Shown here: piece after piece, positions 26,519 to 35,287 of the stretch
How positions within the stretch are numbered: the stretch's first letter is position 1
How the letters are laid out: the number at the start of each line of letters is the position of its first letter
Assembly (NCBI GenBank): GCA_048498035.1
Contig: JBEHYT010000006.1
Span: 1 to 64,000 of the forward strand
Source of the DNA: CADEDV01 sp048498035
GTDB lineage: Bacteria; Bacteroidota; Bacteroidia; Chitinophagales; Chitinophagaceae
Length of the DNA stretch: 64,000 nt
Direction of reading: 5' to 3'
Notes under the pieces: model-generated
The model's database searches: none
What the model was told of the DNA's origin: nothing
The model's input: only the letters and a program-made list of their open reading frames with translations
Translations under genes and position numbers: made by a program

Positions 26519-28159
26519 ATGTACGACATTCTGCAACTGAACGATATGCTCGTTCCTGAGCTGCTGGACATAGCCGAGCAGTTAAAAATCCCCAACGCAA
26601 AGAAATTAGACAAACAAGGGCTTATTTATAAAATCCTTGATAACCAAGCCATTGCCGGCTCAAAAGGAGCGTCTGCGAGTGATGGTAAAAGAAAACGCAT
26701 TGTGAAAACCAGTACCAGCACCGGCGGCAGTGAAGAAGCCGTTGTAGAAAGCGGCGATGAAGAGAAAGCCCCGGCAAAAAAAGCTGCGGCCCAGCCTCGC
26801 AAAGAAGAAAAACCGGCTCCTAAAAAAGGCCGCGGTAAAAAAACGGCAGAAGACGAACAGCCGGAAGAAAAACAAGCTGAAACACCCGCCCAGCAACCCG
26901 TTGCAGCTAAAAAATCAGAGCCGCAGCAGGAAACAACCGGCCCTACAGGCACTTCTGAAAATTCCGCACCACAGCAACAACAAAATAATAACCAGCAAAA
27001 TAAAGTTTACCCGCAGCGTCGTGAACAGCAGTTCAATATTGAATTTGACGGCGTAATCCTGGGTGAAGGTGTACTGGAAATGATGCCGGACGGCTATGGC
27101 TTCCTGCGCTCTTCAGATTACAACTACCTCTCTTCTCCCGACGATGTTTACGTATCTCCCTCACAGATCAAACTGTTTGGATTAAAAACAGGTGATACTG
27201 TACAGGGCTCCGTTCGTCCGCCAAAAGAAGGAGAAAAATATTTTGCATTGCTAAAAGTTGATTTTATCAATGGAAAAAGTCCTGAAGAAGTTCGCGACCG
27301 CGTTCCATTTGATTATCTCACGCCGCTGTTTCCCTTCGAGAAATTGAATCTGTTTACGGCACCAAACGACTACTCCACCCGCATCATGGACCTCTTTACG
27401 CCCATAGGTAAAGGTCAACGCGGATTGATTGTGGCACAGCCCAAAACGGGTAAAACCATGCTGTTAAAAGCAGTGGCCAATGCCATTGCGGCCAACCACC
27501 CGGAATGCTACCTGATGGTAGTGCTGGTGGATGAACGCCCGGAGGAAGTTACCGATATGGAGCGCAGCGTAAAAGCAGAAGTTATTGCCTCTACATTTGA
27601 TGAACCTGCCGAAAAACACGTAAAAGTTTCTACTATCGCTTTGCAAAAAGCAAAACGCCTGGTAGAATGCGGACATGATGTAGTGATCCTGCTCGACTCC
27701 ATCACACGTCTTGCCCGCGCTCATAACACCGTAGCCCCCGCATCCGGAAAAGTGCTTTCCGGTGGTGTGGAAGCTAACGCAATGCAAAAACCGAAACAAT
27801 TCTTCGGCGCCGCCCGTAAAATCGAAAACGGCGGATCACTTACCATCATCGCAACTGCACTGGTAGACACCGGTAGTAAAATGGATGAAGTAATCTTTGA
27901 AGAATTTAAAGGAACCGGTAACATGGAGTTACAACTGGATCGCCGCCTGGCCAACAAGCGGATCTACCCAGCCATCGACCTGGTTTCATCATCCACCCGC
28001 CGCGATGACCTGCTGCTGGAGCGAGATGTATTGCAACGCATGAACCTGCTTCGCGTGTACCTCACAGACATGAACGCAGAAGAAGCTATGCGCGAATTAC
28101 AAAACCGCATGAAAGGAACAAAAGACAATGAAGAATTCCTGGCCAGCATGAACCGCTGA
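26519..28159 (+). CDS. rho: Transcription termination factor Rho
   Basis: Rho is the hexameric RNA helicase that ends transcription. The 546-residue protein is longer than the E. coli one because of an insert (about 50-165) rich in Lys, Glu, Ala, Pro and Gln between the N-terminal Rho domain (LPELLDIAEQL type) and the RNA-binding cold-shock-like fold (GYGFLRSSDYNYL). The ATPase has a Walker A at about 305-315 (VAQPKTGKTMLLK), Walker B DVVILLDSITRLARA, and the Q/R loops. Long disordered inserts are usual in Bacteroidota Rho. It has its own terminator at 28187-28213. Confidence 0.97.
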   Translation: MYDILQLNDMLVPELLDIAEQLKIPNAKKLDKQGLIYKILDNQAIAGSKGASASDGKRKRIVKTSTSTGGSEEAVVESGDEEKAPAKKAAAQPRKEEKPAPKKGRGKKTAEDEQPEEKQAETPAQQPVAAKKSEPQQETTGPTGTSENSAPQQQQNNNQQNKVYPQRREQQFNIEFDGVILGEGVLEMMPDGYGFLRSSDYNYLSSPDDVYVSPSQIKLFGLKTGDTVQGSVRPPKEGEKYFALLKVDFINGKSPEEVRDRVPFDYLTPLFPFEKLNLFTAPNDYSTRIMDLFTPIGKGQRGLIVAQPKTGKTMLLKAVANAIAANHPECYLMVVLVDERPEEVTDMERSVKAEVIASTFDEPAEKHVKVSTIALQKAKRLVECGHDVVILLDSITRLARAHNTVAPASGKVLSGGVEANAMQKPKQFFGAARKIENGGSLTIIATALVDTGSKMDEVIFEEFKGTGNMELQLDRRLANKRIYPAIDLVSSSTRRDDLLLERDVLQRMNLLRVYLTDMNAEEAMRELQNRMKGTKDNEEFLASMNR

Positions 28160-28186
28160 TCAATACCAGGATATGAACTGATACAA

Positions 28187-28213
28187 CCCCGCCCTCCCGG
28201 CGGGGTTTTTTTT
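28187..28213 (+). terminator. Rho-independent terminator downstream of rho
   Basis: CCCCGCC at 28187-28193 pairs with GGCGGGG at 28199-28205 around a 5-nt loop, followed by eight T. It starts 28 bp past the rho stop. Confidence 0.92.
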
Positions 28214-28375
28214 CAATACAATAAAGCAACCAGCACGACAACCATCGTAAAAACCCCTGTATGTTCTACGATTTGAATCGCTATTCCACTTGTAAACTTG
28301 TGGCACCGACAATGAAACGAATAGTTTTTCGTTCTTTAATTTGTTGATTTCGAAATCCATTCCTGTTGATTGACT

Positions 28376-29710
28376 ATGAAAAAGAATCGTTTCTTCCTGT
28401 TTGCACTATTACTGCTGCCCTTCCATTTCTATGGACAAAAACAACTAACCGGTCTCTGGATGGGCTCTATGAGCAACGACAGTACCACGGTGCGGAAAGA
28501 CCAGGCATTTGAAATGATGCTGGCAGAATACCGCGGAAAAGTATACGGCTACTCCAGGAGCACATTTATTGTAAACGATACCCTCTATTATATCGTAAAA
28601 AAAGTAAAAGGTACCATTGATGGTGATAAGTGTGAAGTAAAGGACGAAAGCATTGTGTCCTGCAACTTTCAACACCGCATTGATAAGGGGGTGAAAGTGG
28701 TAAGCACGTTTTACCGGAACCAGGCAGACAGCAATTGGTACCTGGCGGGCGACTGGAAAACCAATGCGACAAAAAAATACTATTCGGTAACTGGCAAAGT
28801 ACGTGTTAAAGAAGAAACCGATTATTCCAAATCTGAACTGTTCCCCCACCTGGAAGAACTGCAACTGGCGCAATCGCTTCCCAATTACCAGCAAGTAAAG
28901 CAGTTGATGCTACAGGATGTAGCGCATACCGACATTCAACGCACCAAGGTAAAAACGATCAACGATAACAGCGATGTGAGACCTGCTGCGGCAGTTGTAA
29001 AAACTACTACAGTGCCGGTAAGCCAGGAGGTTCTTTATCTGCAGACTAAAACAGACACGAAGATTGAGCCCGAGAAACAACAGGCGTTAAAAACAGCTGC
29101 CGCTGCAGGTGGCATCGCACAGGTAAAAACAAGCACCGTAGCTGTAGATCGCGAGGTATTATACCTGCAGCCTAAAACGGATACAAAAGTGGAAACCGAA
29201 AAACAACAGGGTATAACATCAACAACGCCCGGCAGCACGATCATGCCATCCATAAAAACAAAAAACACTCCTGTTGTAAACGATATCATCCCGGCAACGA
29301 CTGATGAAAAAACAAGCGCCCCCGTGCTTGCGGAAAAAGACCCAACCGGTGCAGCGGCCGAGATCAATGAACGTGAAATGGGAGCCCCGCAAATCATGTC
29401 GTTCAAAACAGACAGTCTTGTTATAGCACTTTATGACAATGGTGAAATTGACGGAGATACCATCAGCGTAATTGCCAACGGCCAAATGCTGCTGGCCAAA
29501 CAGGGTTTGAAAGCTACAGCAATCCGGAAAACAATTTATATTCCCAGTGGAAGCGACGAATTTTCGCTGGTATTATATGCTGAAAATCTTGGAAAATATC
29601 CGCCGAACACCGGGCTCATGATTGTATATGATGGTGATGAACGGCACGAAATTCGTTTCAGCGCAGATCTGCAACGGAATGCATCCGTTATTTTCCGTCG
29701 AAAGCAGTAG
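28376..29710 (+). CDS. Secreted protein of unknown function with internal repeats
   Basis: The 444-residue product starts with a signal peptide (MKKNRFFLFALLLLPFHFYG). The N-terminal part (about 25-145) looks like a beta-rich domain (LTGLWMGSMSND). Two 29-residue repeats with a 42-residue period lie in the middle, near 208-236 and 250-278, each with EVLYLQ-KTDTK. The C-terminal domain (about 335-444) includes LYDNGEIDGDTISV and NLGKYPPNTGLMIVYDGDE, a module seen in many secreted Bacteroidota proteins whose role is unknown. An ATG two codons upstream (28370) is equally possible. Confidence 0.8.
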   Translation: MKKNRFFLFALLLLPFHFYGQKQLTGLWMGSMSNDSTTVRKDQAFEMMLAEYRGKVYGYSRSTFIVNDTLYYIVKKVKGTIDGDKCEVKDESIVSCNFQHRIDKGVKVVSTFYRNQADSNWYLAGDWKTNATKKYYSVTGKVRVKEETDYSKSELFPHLEELQLAQSLPNYQQVKQLMLQDVAHTDIQRTKVKTINDNSDVRPAAAVVKTTTVPVSQEVLYLQTKTDTKIEPEKQQALKTAAAAGGIAQVKTSTVAVDREVLYLQPKTDTKVETEKQQGITSTTPGSTIMPSIKTKNTPVVNDIIPATTDEKTSAPVLAEKDPTGAAAEINEREMGAPQIMSFKTDSLVIALYDNGEIDGDTISVIANGQMLLAKQGLKATAIRKTIYIPSGSDEFSLVLYAENLGKYPPNTGLMIVYDGDERHEIRFSADLQRNASVIFRRKQ

Positions 29711-29724
29711 CGGTCCCCTGCAGT

Positions 29725-29964
29725 TTATTCCCCGGTGTAAAAGCTGTCTATTTTTTTCGCCAGCTGGCGATCCTTGTCGGTTACGATATCTCCGGCATCA
29801 TGGGTAGAAAGCCACACCTCAACGGTATTGTACACGTTTGTCCATAATGGATGGTGATTCATCGCCTCAGCGGCCAGCGCCACGCGGCTCATAAATGCGA
29901 ACGCTTCGCCGAAGTCAGCAAATTCAAATTTGCGATACAGCTTTTTTTCTTTTTCCTGCCACAT
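29725..29964 (-). CDS. Pterin-4a-carbinolamine dehydratase
   Basis: The 79-residue protein matches the PCD/DCoH family, which dehydrates 4a-hydroxytetrahydrobiopterin after aromatic amino acid hydroxylation. It opens MWQEKEKKLYRKFEF and holds the active-site H37-H38-P39 (AMNHHPLW). The usual TDKDRQLAKKID end is present. It is slightly short for the family, which runs to about 95-110 residues, but all core motifs are present. No hydroxylase gene is in the window. It lies 15 bp downstream of the IPExxxVDY gene. Confidence 0.93.
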   Translation of the reverse strand: MWQEKEKKLYRKFEFADFGEAFAFMSRVALAAEAMNHHPLWTNVYNTVEVWLSTHDAGDIVTDKDRQLAKKIDSFYTGE

Positions 29965-29979
29965 AACTTTCTTTTTGCA

Positions 29980-30420
29980 TTAGAAAACAAGATGTTCCTT
30001 ATTCCTGATCTTCTCATTGGTAAGTTCTACTACCAATTGCACGCCAGTTATGCCCCGCAGCAAAGAAATAGTTTCCTGGAGGGCGCTATCGGTAACGGTA
30101 TCACCCTTCATTAACCATAAAAAATCGAGGTGTTTGAACTCGGGCAGTAGGTATTCTCCGTCAAACTGGTTGTTATAGAGATAGTGACAAAGCGAACCCG
30201 TGGGTTCGCCATATTCATACACTGCAAAAAAATAATTTCTTTTTTTCTTGGTCAGCTGGATCTCAATGTCATTATTCATGCGGAAATCCATTCCCGTTGC
30301 GCTATTCAATTGCCAGCAAAGCTGGTAATCTTTTACCGGTGCCATAATGCCCAGCAAACGGGTATCGTCAAAAAACTCGTCGGTAAGATCCTGTGTGTTT
30401 AATAACAGTTTTCCGCTCAT
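29980..30420 (-). CDS. IPExxxVDY-family protein
   Basis: The 146-residue protein belongs to a small Bacteroidota family named for a C-terminal motif; here the motif reads LLPEFKHLDFLWLMKG, a relaxed form of IPExxxVDY. The N-terminal part is DTRLLGIMAPVKDYQLCW. The function of the family is unknown. It sits between the M28 peptidase gene (11-bp gap) and the pterin dehydratase gene, all on the minus strand. Confidence 0.85.
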   Translation of the reverse strand: MSGKLLLNTQDLTDEFFDDTRLLGIMAPVKDYQLCWQLNSATGMDFRMNNDIEIQLTKKKRNYFFAVYEYGEPTGSLCHYLYNNQFDGEYLLPEFKHLDFLWLMKGDTVTDSALQETISLLRGITGVQLVVELTNEKIRNKEHLVF

Positions 30421-30431
30421 GATCGTTGATT

Positions 30432-32096
30432 CTAAAATTCAACATTGCCAGTCAGCACTTCATTGCCGCGCTTGAACTTAACTGTGGTATGATCTCCTTT
30501 TTTGAATTTACCAAGCGCCTGCATATAGGTCTCCATCGAATTTACTGTATAATCTCCAAGTTGTACAATGATATCACCTGCTTTCATCCCTGCTTTTGAG
30601 GCCGGTCTGCCGTCCGTTACGCCATCAGCACGCACCCCGGCGCCGGCGAATGTGTAATCCGGCATTATGCCGAGTGTTACTTTAAAAGAGGCAGAGGAAG
30701 TGGATTGCGTTTCTCTTGTTTTGGTAAATGGCAATTTTCCCTGTGTATCATAGTGCTCAATAACAGACATGATATTTCGGATGATCATTTCTTCTCCGGC
30801 GTAGTTGATCTTATCCGCATCATCCGAAGGTTTGTGATAATCCGCATGCAACCCGGTAAAATAAAATAATACAGGAATGTCTTTCCGGTAAAACGAAGTA
30901 TGATCGCTGGGACCCGTTCCGCTACTATCATATTTCAGCATAAAATAACGTTTCACCATGCGTCCATCCGTTGGTTCCGGCGGAAACACCTCTCCCCATG
31001 CGGGAGACGTGCCTACACCACCTACCGTTAACACGCGGGATGTGTCATTCAGTCGTCCCACCATATCCATATTGATCATGTAATCCACTTTTTTCAAATC
31101 GATAGTTGGATTATCTACAAAATGCTTGGAACCAAACAGACCCAGTTCTTCGCCGGAGAAAGCAATAAATAAATAGTTATTGCCTTTTGCATTTGCCTTT
31201 TTTAACTGGCGGCCTAATTCTATCAATGCCGCAGTTCCGCTGGCGTTGTCATCTGCACCGTTATGAATGAGGTGTTCACCATTGCGCAGCATGGAATTAC
31301 CGTCTTCTCCATATCCCAGGTGGTCAAAGTGTGCACCCAGCACAACCGTATTAGCCGCACCGTTATCGATATATCCAATCACATTATGCCCCGTGCGATG
31401 CCGTTCTCCCAACACTACATTCAGGCTGATATTTTGAGTGGCGGTAATATCTGACAGGTATTTAGCCGCAGCATCATGCGTAATATAAACTACCGGTATG
31501 GAGAGCGGTTCAGAATGGTCCTTGGGTTTAAAGGCAAGTTCATCATCTGTACTGCCGCTGTTGAATAAAATTACTGCCGTGGCGCCACGATCAACGACTT
31601 TGCGGGAATTAGTGTAGATATAATCGTTCAGGTCAAAATGCGGATTGTTCCTGTTCTCCTCCAGCGGGCCTTTCAGATCAAAAAACCAGGGGCTATCCAC
31701 CTCCTGTAAGGCCACGGATACCTGGGCATCCAGCTTTTTGCTGGCAGAAAAAGCCAGCGGAAACCATTCTTTCCCCTCAACCAGTGTTACATTACCAATA
31801 CGTAAAACGGTTGCAGCTTCCACCGCGCGGCCATCATTTACATCAAAAGCCTGGTAATAGCCTTCTGTTCCTTTTGGCGCCAGGCCAATCTGCTTAAACT
31901 GATCGGAGATGTATTCCATGGCCAGTTTTTCCCCGGCAGTACCGGTGCGGCGGCCTTCCAGCTTGTCATCAGCCAGGTAGCCGATGTGCATTTTCAGGTT
32001 GGCAACAACATTGGGCGCGGGAATGGTGCTCTTTTTGGCAGCGGAGCAGGAAGCCAGGACCAGCAGCAACACCAGGTATTTTGCAGAAAAACGCAT
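30432..32096 (-). CDS. M28-family metallopeptidase lipoprotein with PDZ domain
   Basis: The 554-residue lipoprotein (LLLVLASC) has a protease-associated insert (about 120-200) and an M28 zinc aminopeptidase core. The zinc and catalytic residues appear in VVLGAHFDHLG, NGADDNASGTAAL, FSGEELGLFGS and DMVGR. A C-terminal PDZ domain follows (about 465-554; RPASKAGMKAGDIIVQLGD). It probably cleaves peptides in the periplasm or at the outer membrane. A TAnnTTTG box at 32115-32122 drives it divergently from feoB. Confidence 0.94.
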   Translation of the reverse strand: MRFSAKYLVLLLVLASCSAAKKSTIPAPNVVANLKMHIGYLADDKLEGRRTGTAGEKLAMEYISDQFKQIGLAPKGTEGYYQAFDVNDGRAVEAATVLRIGNVTLVEGKEWFPLAFSASKKLDAQVSVALQEVDSPWFFDLKGPLEENRNNPHFDLNDYIYTNSRKVVDRGATAVILFNSGSTDDELAFKPKDHSEPLSIPVVYITHDAAAKYLSDITATQNISLNVVLGERHRTGHNVIGYIDNGAANTVVLGAHFDHLGYGEDGNSMLRNGEHLIHNGADDNASGTAALIELGRQLKKANAKGNNYLFIAFSGEELGLFGSKHFVDNPTIDLKKVDYMINMDMVGRLNDTSRVLTVGGVGTSPAWGEVFPPEPTDGRMVKRYFMLKYDSSGTGPSDHTSFYRKDIPVLFYFTGLHADYHKPSDDADKINYAGEEMIIRNIMSVIEHYDTQGKLPFTKTRETQSTSSASFKVTLGIMPDYTFAGAGVRADGVTDGRPASKAGMKAGDIIVQLGDYTVNSMETYMQALGKFKKGDHTTVKFKRGNEVLTGNVEF

Positions 32097-32114
32097 GGGG
32101 GATAGAATTTAGCG

Positions 32115-32122
32115 CAAAGGTA
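32115..32122 (-). promoter_or_regulatory. TAnnTTTG -7 box of the M28 peptidase gene
   Basis: TACCTTTG on the minus strand, 18 nt before the ATG at 32096. Confidence 0.55.
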
Positions 32123-32242
32123 CCAAGCCCATACAGATTTCCGGCCTAAAATGCTCCATTTTGATGGTTTTGTGACGATCCTTTTTTCCATCGCCGAAAG
32201 GCGAAAAATCGTAATTCGTAAGTCTTTTCCGCTATGCCGGAC

Positions 32243-32250
32243 TATTTTTG
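32243..32250 (+). promoter_or_regulatory. TAnnTTTG -7 box of feoB
   Basis: TATTTTTG lies 16 nt upstream of the GTG at 32267 but inside the longer open frame that starts with ATG at 32234. It therefore supports the GTG start. Confidence 0.5.
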
Positions 32251-32266
32251 CAGACTTATTCCGCGT

Positions 32267-34384
32267 GTGAGCAGGAAAAAACTCCATATCGCTTTAGTTG
32301 GTAACCCAAATAGTGGCAAAAGCTCGCTTTTTAACTGCCTTACCGGTCTTAACCAGAAAGTGGGAAATTTTCCCGGCGTAACGGTTGATAAAAAAACCGG
32401 TACCAGCAATCTTGGTGATGATTTGGTGGCCGAAATCATCGATCTGCCGGGAAGTTATAGCCTGTATCCCCGCCGGCTGGACGAATGGGTAAGCTATAAA
32501 GTATTGATGAACCAGGATGCGAACCTGCATCCGGATGTGATTGTTGCGGTAGCCGATGCCAGCAACCTGAAGCGAAACCTGCTTTTTTGCACACAGATCA
32601 TTGACCTTAAAGCGCCGGTGGTAATTGCACTTACCATGATGGACCTGGCGCGGAAAAAAGGCATCCGGATTGACCTGGAAGCCCTGGAGCGCGAACTGGG
32701 CGTACCCGTGATAGCGGTAAACCCACGGAAGCAAAAAGGAATTCCACAGCTCAAAAAAGCAATGGCTCAAACAGCGCAGCACCTTTACCAGGCACCCGCG
32801 CGCGATTTTATCGACAATAAATCGCTGGCACCGGAGGCCGTTGAAGAAGTGAAAGAACAACTGGGTGAACTGAGCGACTATGCGGCCATTCACCACCTGA
32901 TCAATCACGAGTCGTTCAATCTTGCCGTGCCGGTACAACAAAAGATAGAGGCCATTGAGCAAAAACACCAGTTTAATCCAACTAAGACCCAGGCAGAAGA
33001 AATTTTGCAACGTTATAGTCGTATCCGGCATATCATGCAGCAAGCGGTGGCAGAGCCTGATCCGTTGGGGAAATCGCTGTTTACCGACAAGCTTGACAAT
33101 ATCCTGTTGCATCGGCGATGGGGTTATCTCATTTTGCTGGCTGTTCTTTTTCTTTTGTTTCAAAGTGTATTCTGGCTGGCGCAATACCCGATGGACTGGA
33201 TTGATATGGGCTTTGCCCGGTTAAACCAGGGGCTTGGCGCAATATTGCCTGACACGCGCTGGACCGATCTTTTTCTAAATGGTCTTCTTGCCGGTTTAAG
33301 TGGCATACTGGTGTTTGTACCGCAGATTATGATCCTGTTTGGATTGATCACATTGCTGGAAGATACCGGTTATATGGCGCGGATCAGTTTCCTTACAGAC
33401 CGGCTGATGCGTAGTGTAGGTTTGAATGGCAAAAGTGTAATGCCGATGATCAGCGGGTTTGCCTGCGCAGTTCCGGCTATTATGAGCGCGCGCAATATTG
33501 AAAACCGGAAAGAACGTTTACTCACAATCCTCATCACACCGTTGATGAGTTGTTCTGCGCGCCTGCCGGTTTATATTATCCTCATCGGCCTGGTAATTCC
33601 CAAAACCTATCTTTTCGGGTTCCTGGGTCTGCAGGGTTTGGTGATGATGGGGCTTTACCTGTTGGGGTTGGTGATGGCGCTGATTGTTTCGTATGTTGCT
33701 AAATGGTTTATCCGGATCCAGGAAAAAAGCTTCTTCATTCTTGAACTGCCCATTTATCGTTCTCCCCGCTGGCGAAACGTGCTGCGCACGATGGTTAGCA
33801 AAGCCCGCATTTTTGTTACTGATGCCGGTAAAGTGATCATGGTGATCAGCCTTATTCTCTGGGCGCTAAGCTCATTTGGCCCCGGGCGCCGGATGGAACA
33901 TGTGAAGGCAAATTACGAGATAGCTTTATCGCGGCCTGCGGCCGATACAGTTCAGCTTGAGCGAACATATGCCGCTGAAAAGTTGGAGAACTCTTATGCG
34001 GGCATCCTCGGAAAATCGATCGAGCCTGCAATACGGCCCATTGGTTACGACTGGAAAATAGGAATTGCGCTGGTTACCTCATTTGCCGCGCGCGAAGTAT
34101 TTGTGGGTACAATGGCCACCCTGTATAGTGTTGGAGATTCTGATGATGAACTGCTGCTGAAAGAAAAGATGAAAGCCGCCCGCCGCCCGGATGGCACGCC
34201 GGTGTTTAATCTTGCAACCGGCGTTTCGCTGATGATATTTTACCTATTCGCCATGCAATGCATGAGTACGCTGGCCGTTGTGAAACGCGAAACCAGAAGC
34301 TGGAAGTGGCCGTTGATCCAACTTGTATACATGACCGGCCTGGCCTACCTGATGAGCTTTATTGCCTACCAACTCCTTAAATAG
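32267..34384 (+). CDS. feoB: Ferrous iron transporter FeoB
   Basis: FeoB brings ferrous iron through the inner membrane. The 705-residue protein has an N-terminal G domain (G1 GNPNSGKSSLFN, G3 DLPGSYSL, then ALTMMDLARKKG), a helical guanine-dissociation-inhibitor-like spacer (to about 280), and a membrane domain with two Gate regions (MPMISGFACAVPAIMSARNIE, about 390-410, and FAAREVFVGTMATLYSVGD, about 605-620). I chose the GTG start because a promoter box lies inside the longer frame from 32234. The usual partner feoA is not adjacent but lies 4.3 kb away on the other strand. Confidence 0.95.
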   Translation: MSRKKLHIALVGNPNSGKSSLFNCLTGLNQKVGNFPGVTVDKKTGTSNLGDDLVAEIIDLPGSYSLYPRRLDEWVSYKVLMNQDANLHPDVIVAVADASNLKRNLLFCTQIIDLKAPVVIALTMMDLARKKGIRIDLEALERELGVPVIAVNPRKQKGIPQLKKAMAQTAQHLYQAPARDFIDNKSLAPEAVEEVKEQLGELSDYAAIHHLINHESFNLAVPVQQKIEAIEQKHQFNPTKTQAEEILQRYSRIRHIMQQAVAEPDPLGKSLFTDKLDNILLHRRWGYLILLAVLFLLFQSVFWLAQYPMDWIDMGFARLNQGLGAILPDTRWTDLFLNGLLAGLSGILVFVPQIMILFGLITLLEDTGYMARISFLTDRLMRSVGLNGKSVMPMISGFACAVPAIMSARNIENRKERLLTILITPLMSCSARLPVYIILIGLVIPKTYLFGFLGLQGLVMMGLYLLGLVMALIVSYVAKWFIRIQEKSFFILELPIYRSPRWRNVLRTMVSKARIFVTDAGKVIMVISLILWALSSFGPGRRMEHVKANYEIALSRPAADTVQLERTYAAEKLENSYAGILGKSIEPAIRPIGYDWKIGIALVTSFAAREVFVGTMATLYSVGDSDDELLLKEKMKAARRPDGTPVFNLATGVSLMIFYLFAMQCMSTLAVVKRETRSWKWPLIQLVYMTGLAYLMSFIAYQLLK

Positions 34385-34385
34385 A

Positions 34386-35279
34386 TCAGGGATTAGGACA
34401 AACCCATTTGTCTTTGGGTTCGAAATAATGCCAGAGCAGCGCAGATAATTTCCGCTCGAGCGTCCAGGCTTCGTTGCTGTGCGTCCAGCTATCATCTGCA
34501 TTATTCTTGGTAAACACGGAAAAGATATAGGGATTGTGAGGCGCATTCACAAGCAGGATCTCATTGCGCGACTGATCTACACATCCATTTTTGCTAAACA
34601 CTTCGATATACGGCGGAATTTGAGAAATGGCTTCATCTACATCCCAAAAATTGCGTCCCATACAGCGTAGCATCCTGTCTGTACCAGCAGCAGAAAATAG
34701 CTGGCCCCTGTATACCCGTTCTACCAGGTGGCCCATTTCCCGTGGAGACGTTTGTCCCCATCCATAGATGCTTCTATTACCTTCCCGTCCGGGCGTGCGG
34801 GAATTGACACGGGTATTCACAAAGCCAAGACTGTCCAGTTGTGTATTGATGCGGGTGCCGGTGCCTGCAATACTTTGCAACCAAAGACTGGCGGTATTGT
34901 CGCTGGTGGTCATCATGAGCATGATGAGTTTTTTGAGCATGATCTTTTCATCGCTCTTAAATGAACCAAGAATATCCGATCCCGCATACAGCAGCGAATC
35001 TTTATAGGTAAACTCCTGGTCATATTTGAGTTCTCCTTTTTCCAGCTTATTGACCAGGCCGAGTAAAATGGACACTTTTACAATACTTGCCGTAGGAAAC
35101 ACGGTATCTGCATGAATGGCAACTTCTTTTCCCGTCCTCAAATTTTTTACATAGATGCCAATGTCGCCGTGAAAACCCTGGATGGCGTCCTCCAGTTCTT
35201 TTTGAAGTTTTTTATCGGTGTTTTGTGCGGTTGCCGCCAGTGAAAAAAGACAAATAGAAAAAGCGATAATGTATTTCAT
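34386..35279 (-). CDS. Secreted class A beta-lactamase-like serine hydrolase
   Basis: The 297-residue protein (signal peptide ending LAATAQ) has the class A beta-lactamase/penicillin-binding layout: nucleophile motif SIVK in PTASIVKVSIL, SDN in MTTSDNTASLW, and near the C-terminus K-N-G in FSKNGCVD where active beta-lactamases have K-T/S-G. No clear ExxLN omega-loop motif is visible. It may be a peptidase or another serine hydrolase rather than a resistance enzyme. It lies 8 bp downstream of the M20 amidohydrolase gene, so the two are co-transcribed. Confidence 0.88.
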   Translation of the reverse strand: MKYIIAFSICLFSLAATAQNTDKKLQKELEDAIQGFHGDIGIYVKNLRTGKEVAIHADTVFPTASIVKVSILLGLVNKLEKGELKYDQEFTYKDSLLYAGSDILGSFKSDEKIMLKKLIMLMMTTSDNTASLWLQSIAGTGTRINTQLDSLGFVNTRVNSRTPGREGNRSIYGWGQTSPREMGHLVERVYRGQLFSAAGTDRMLRCMGRNFWDVDEAISQIPPYIEVFSKNGCVDQSRNEILLVNAPHNPYIFSVFTKNNADDSWTHSNEAWTLERKLSALLWHYFEPKDKWVCPNP

Positions 35280-35287
35280 GATTAGCG

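Noticed and set aside
32294..33184. 296-codon open frame antisense to feoB
   Set aside because: It lies opposite the G domain of feoB and has no family features.
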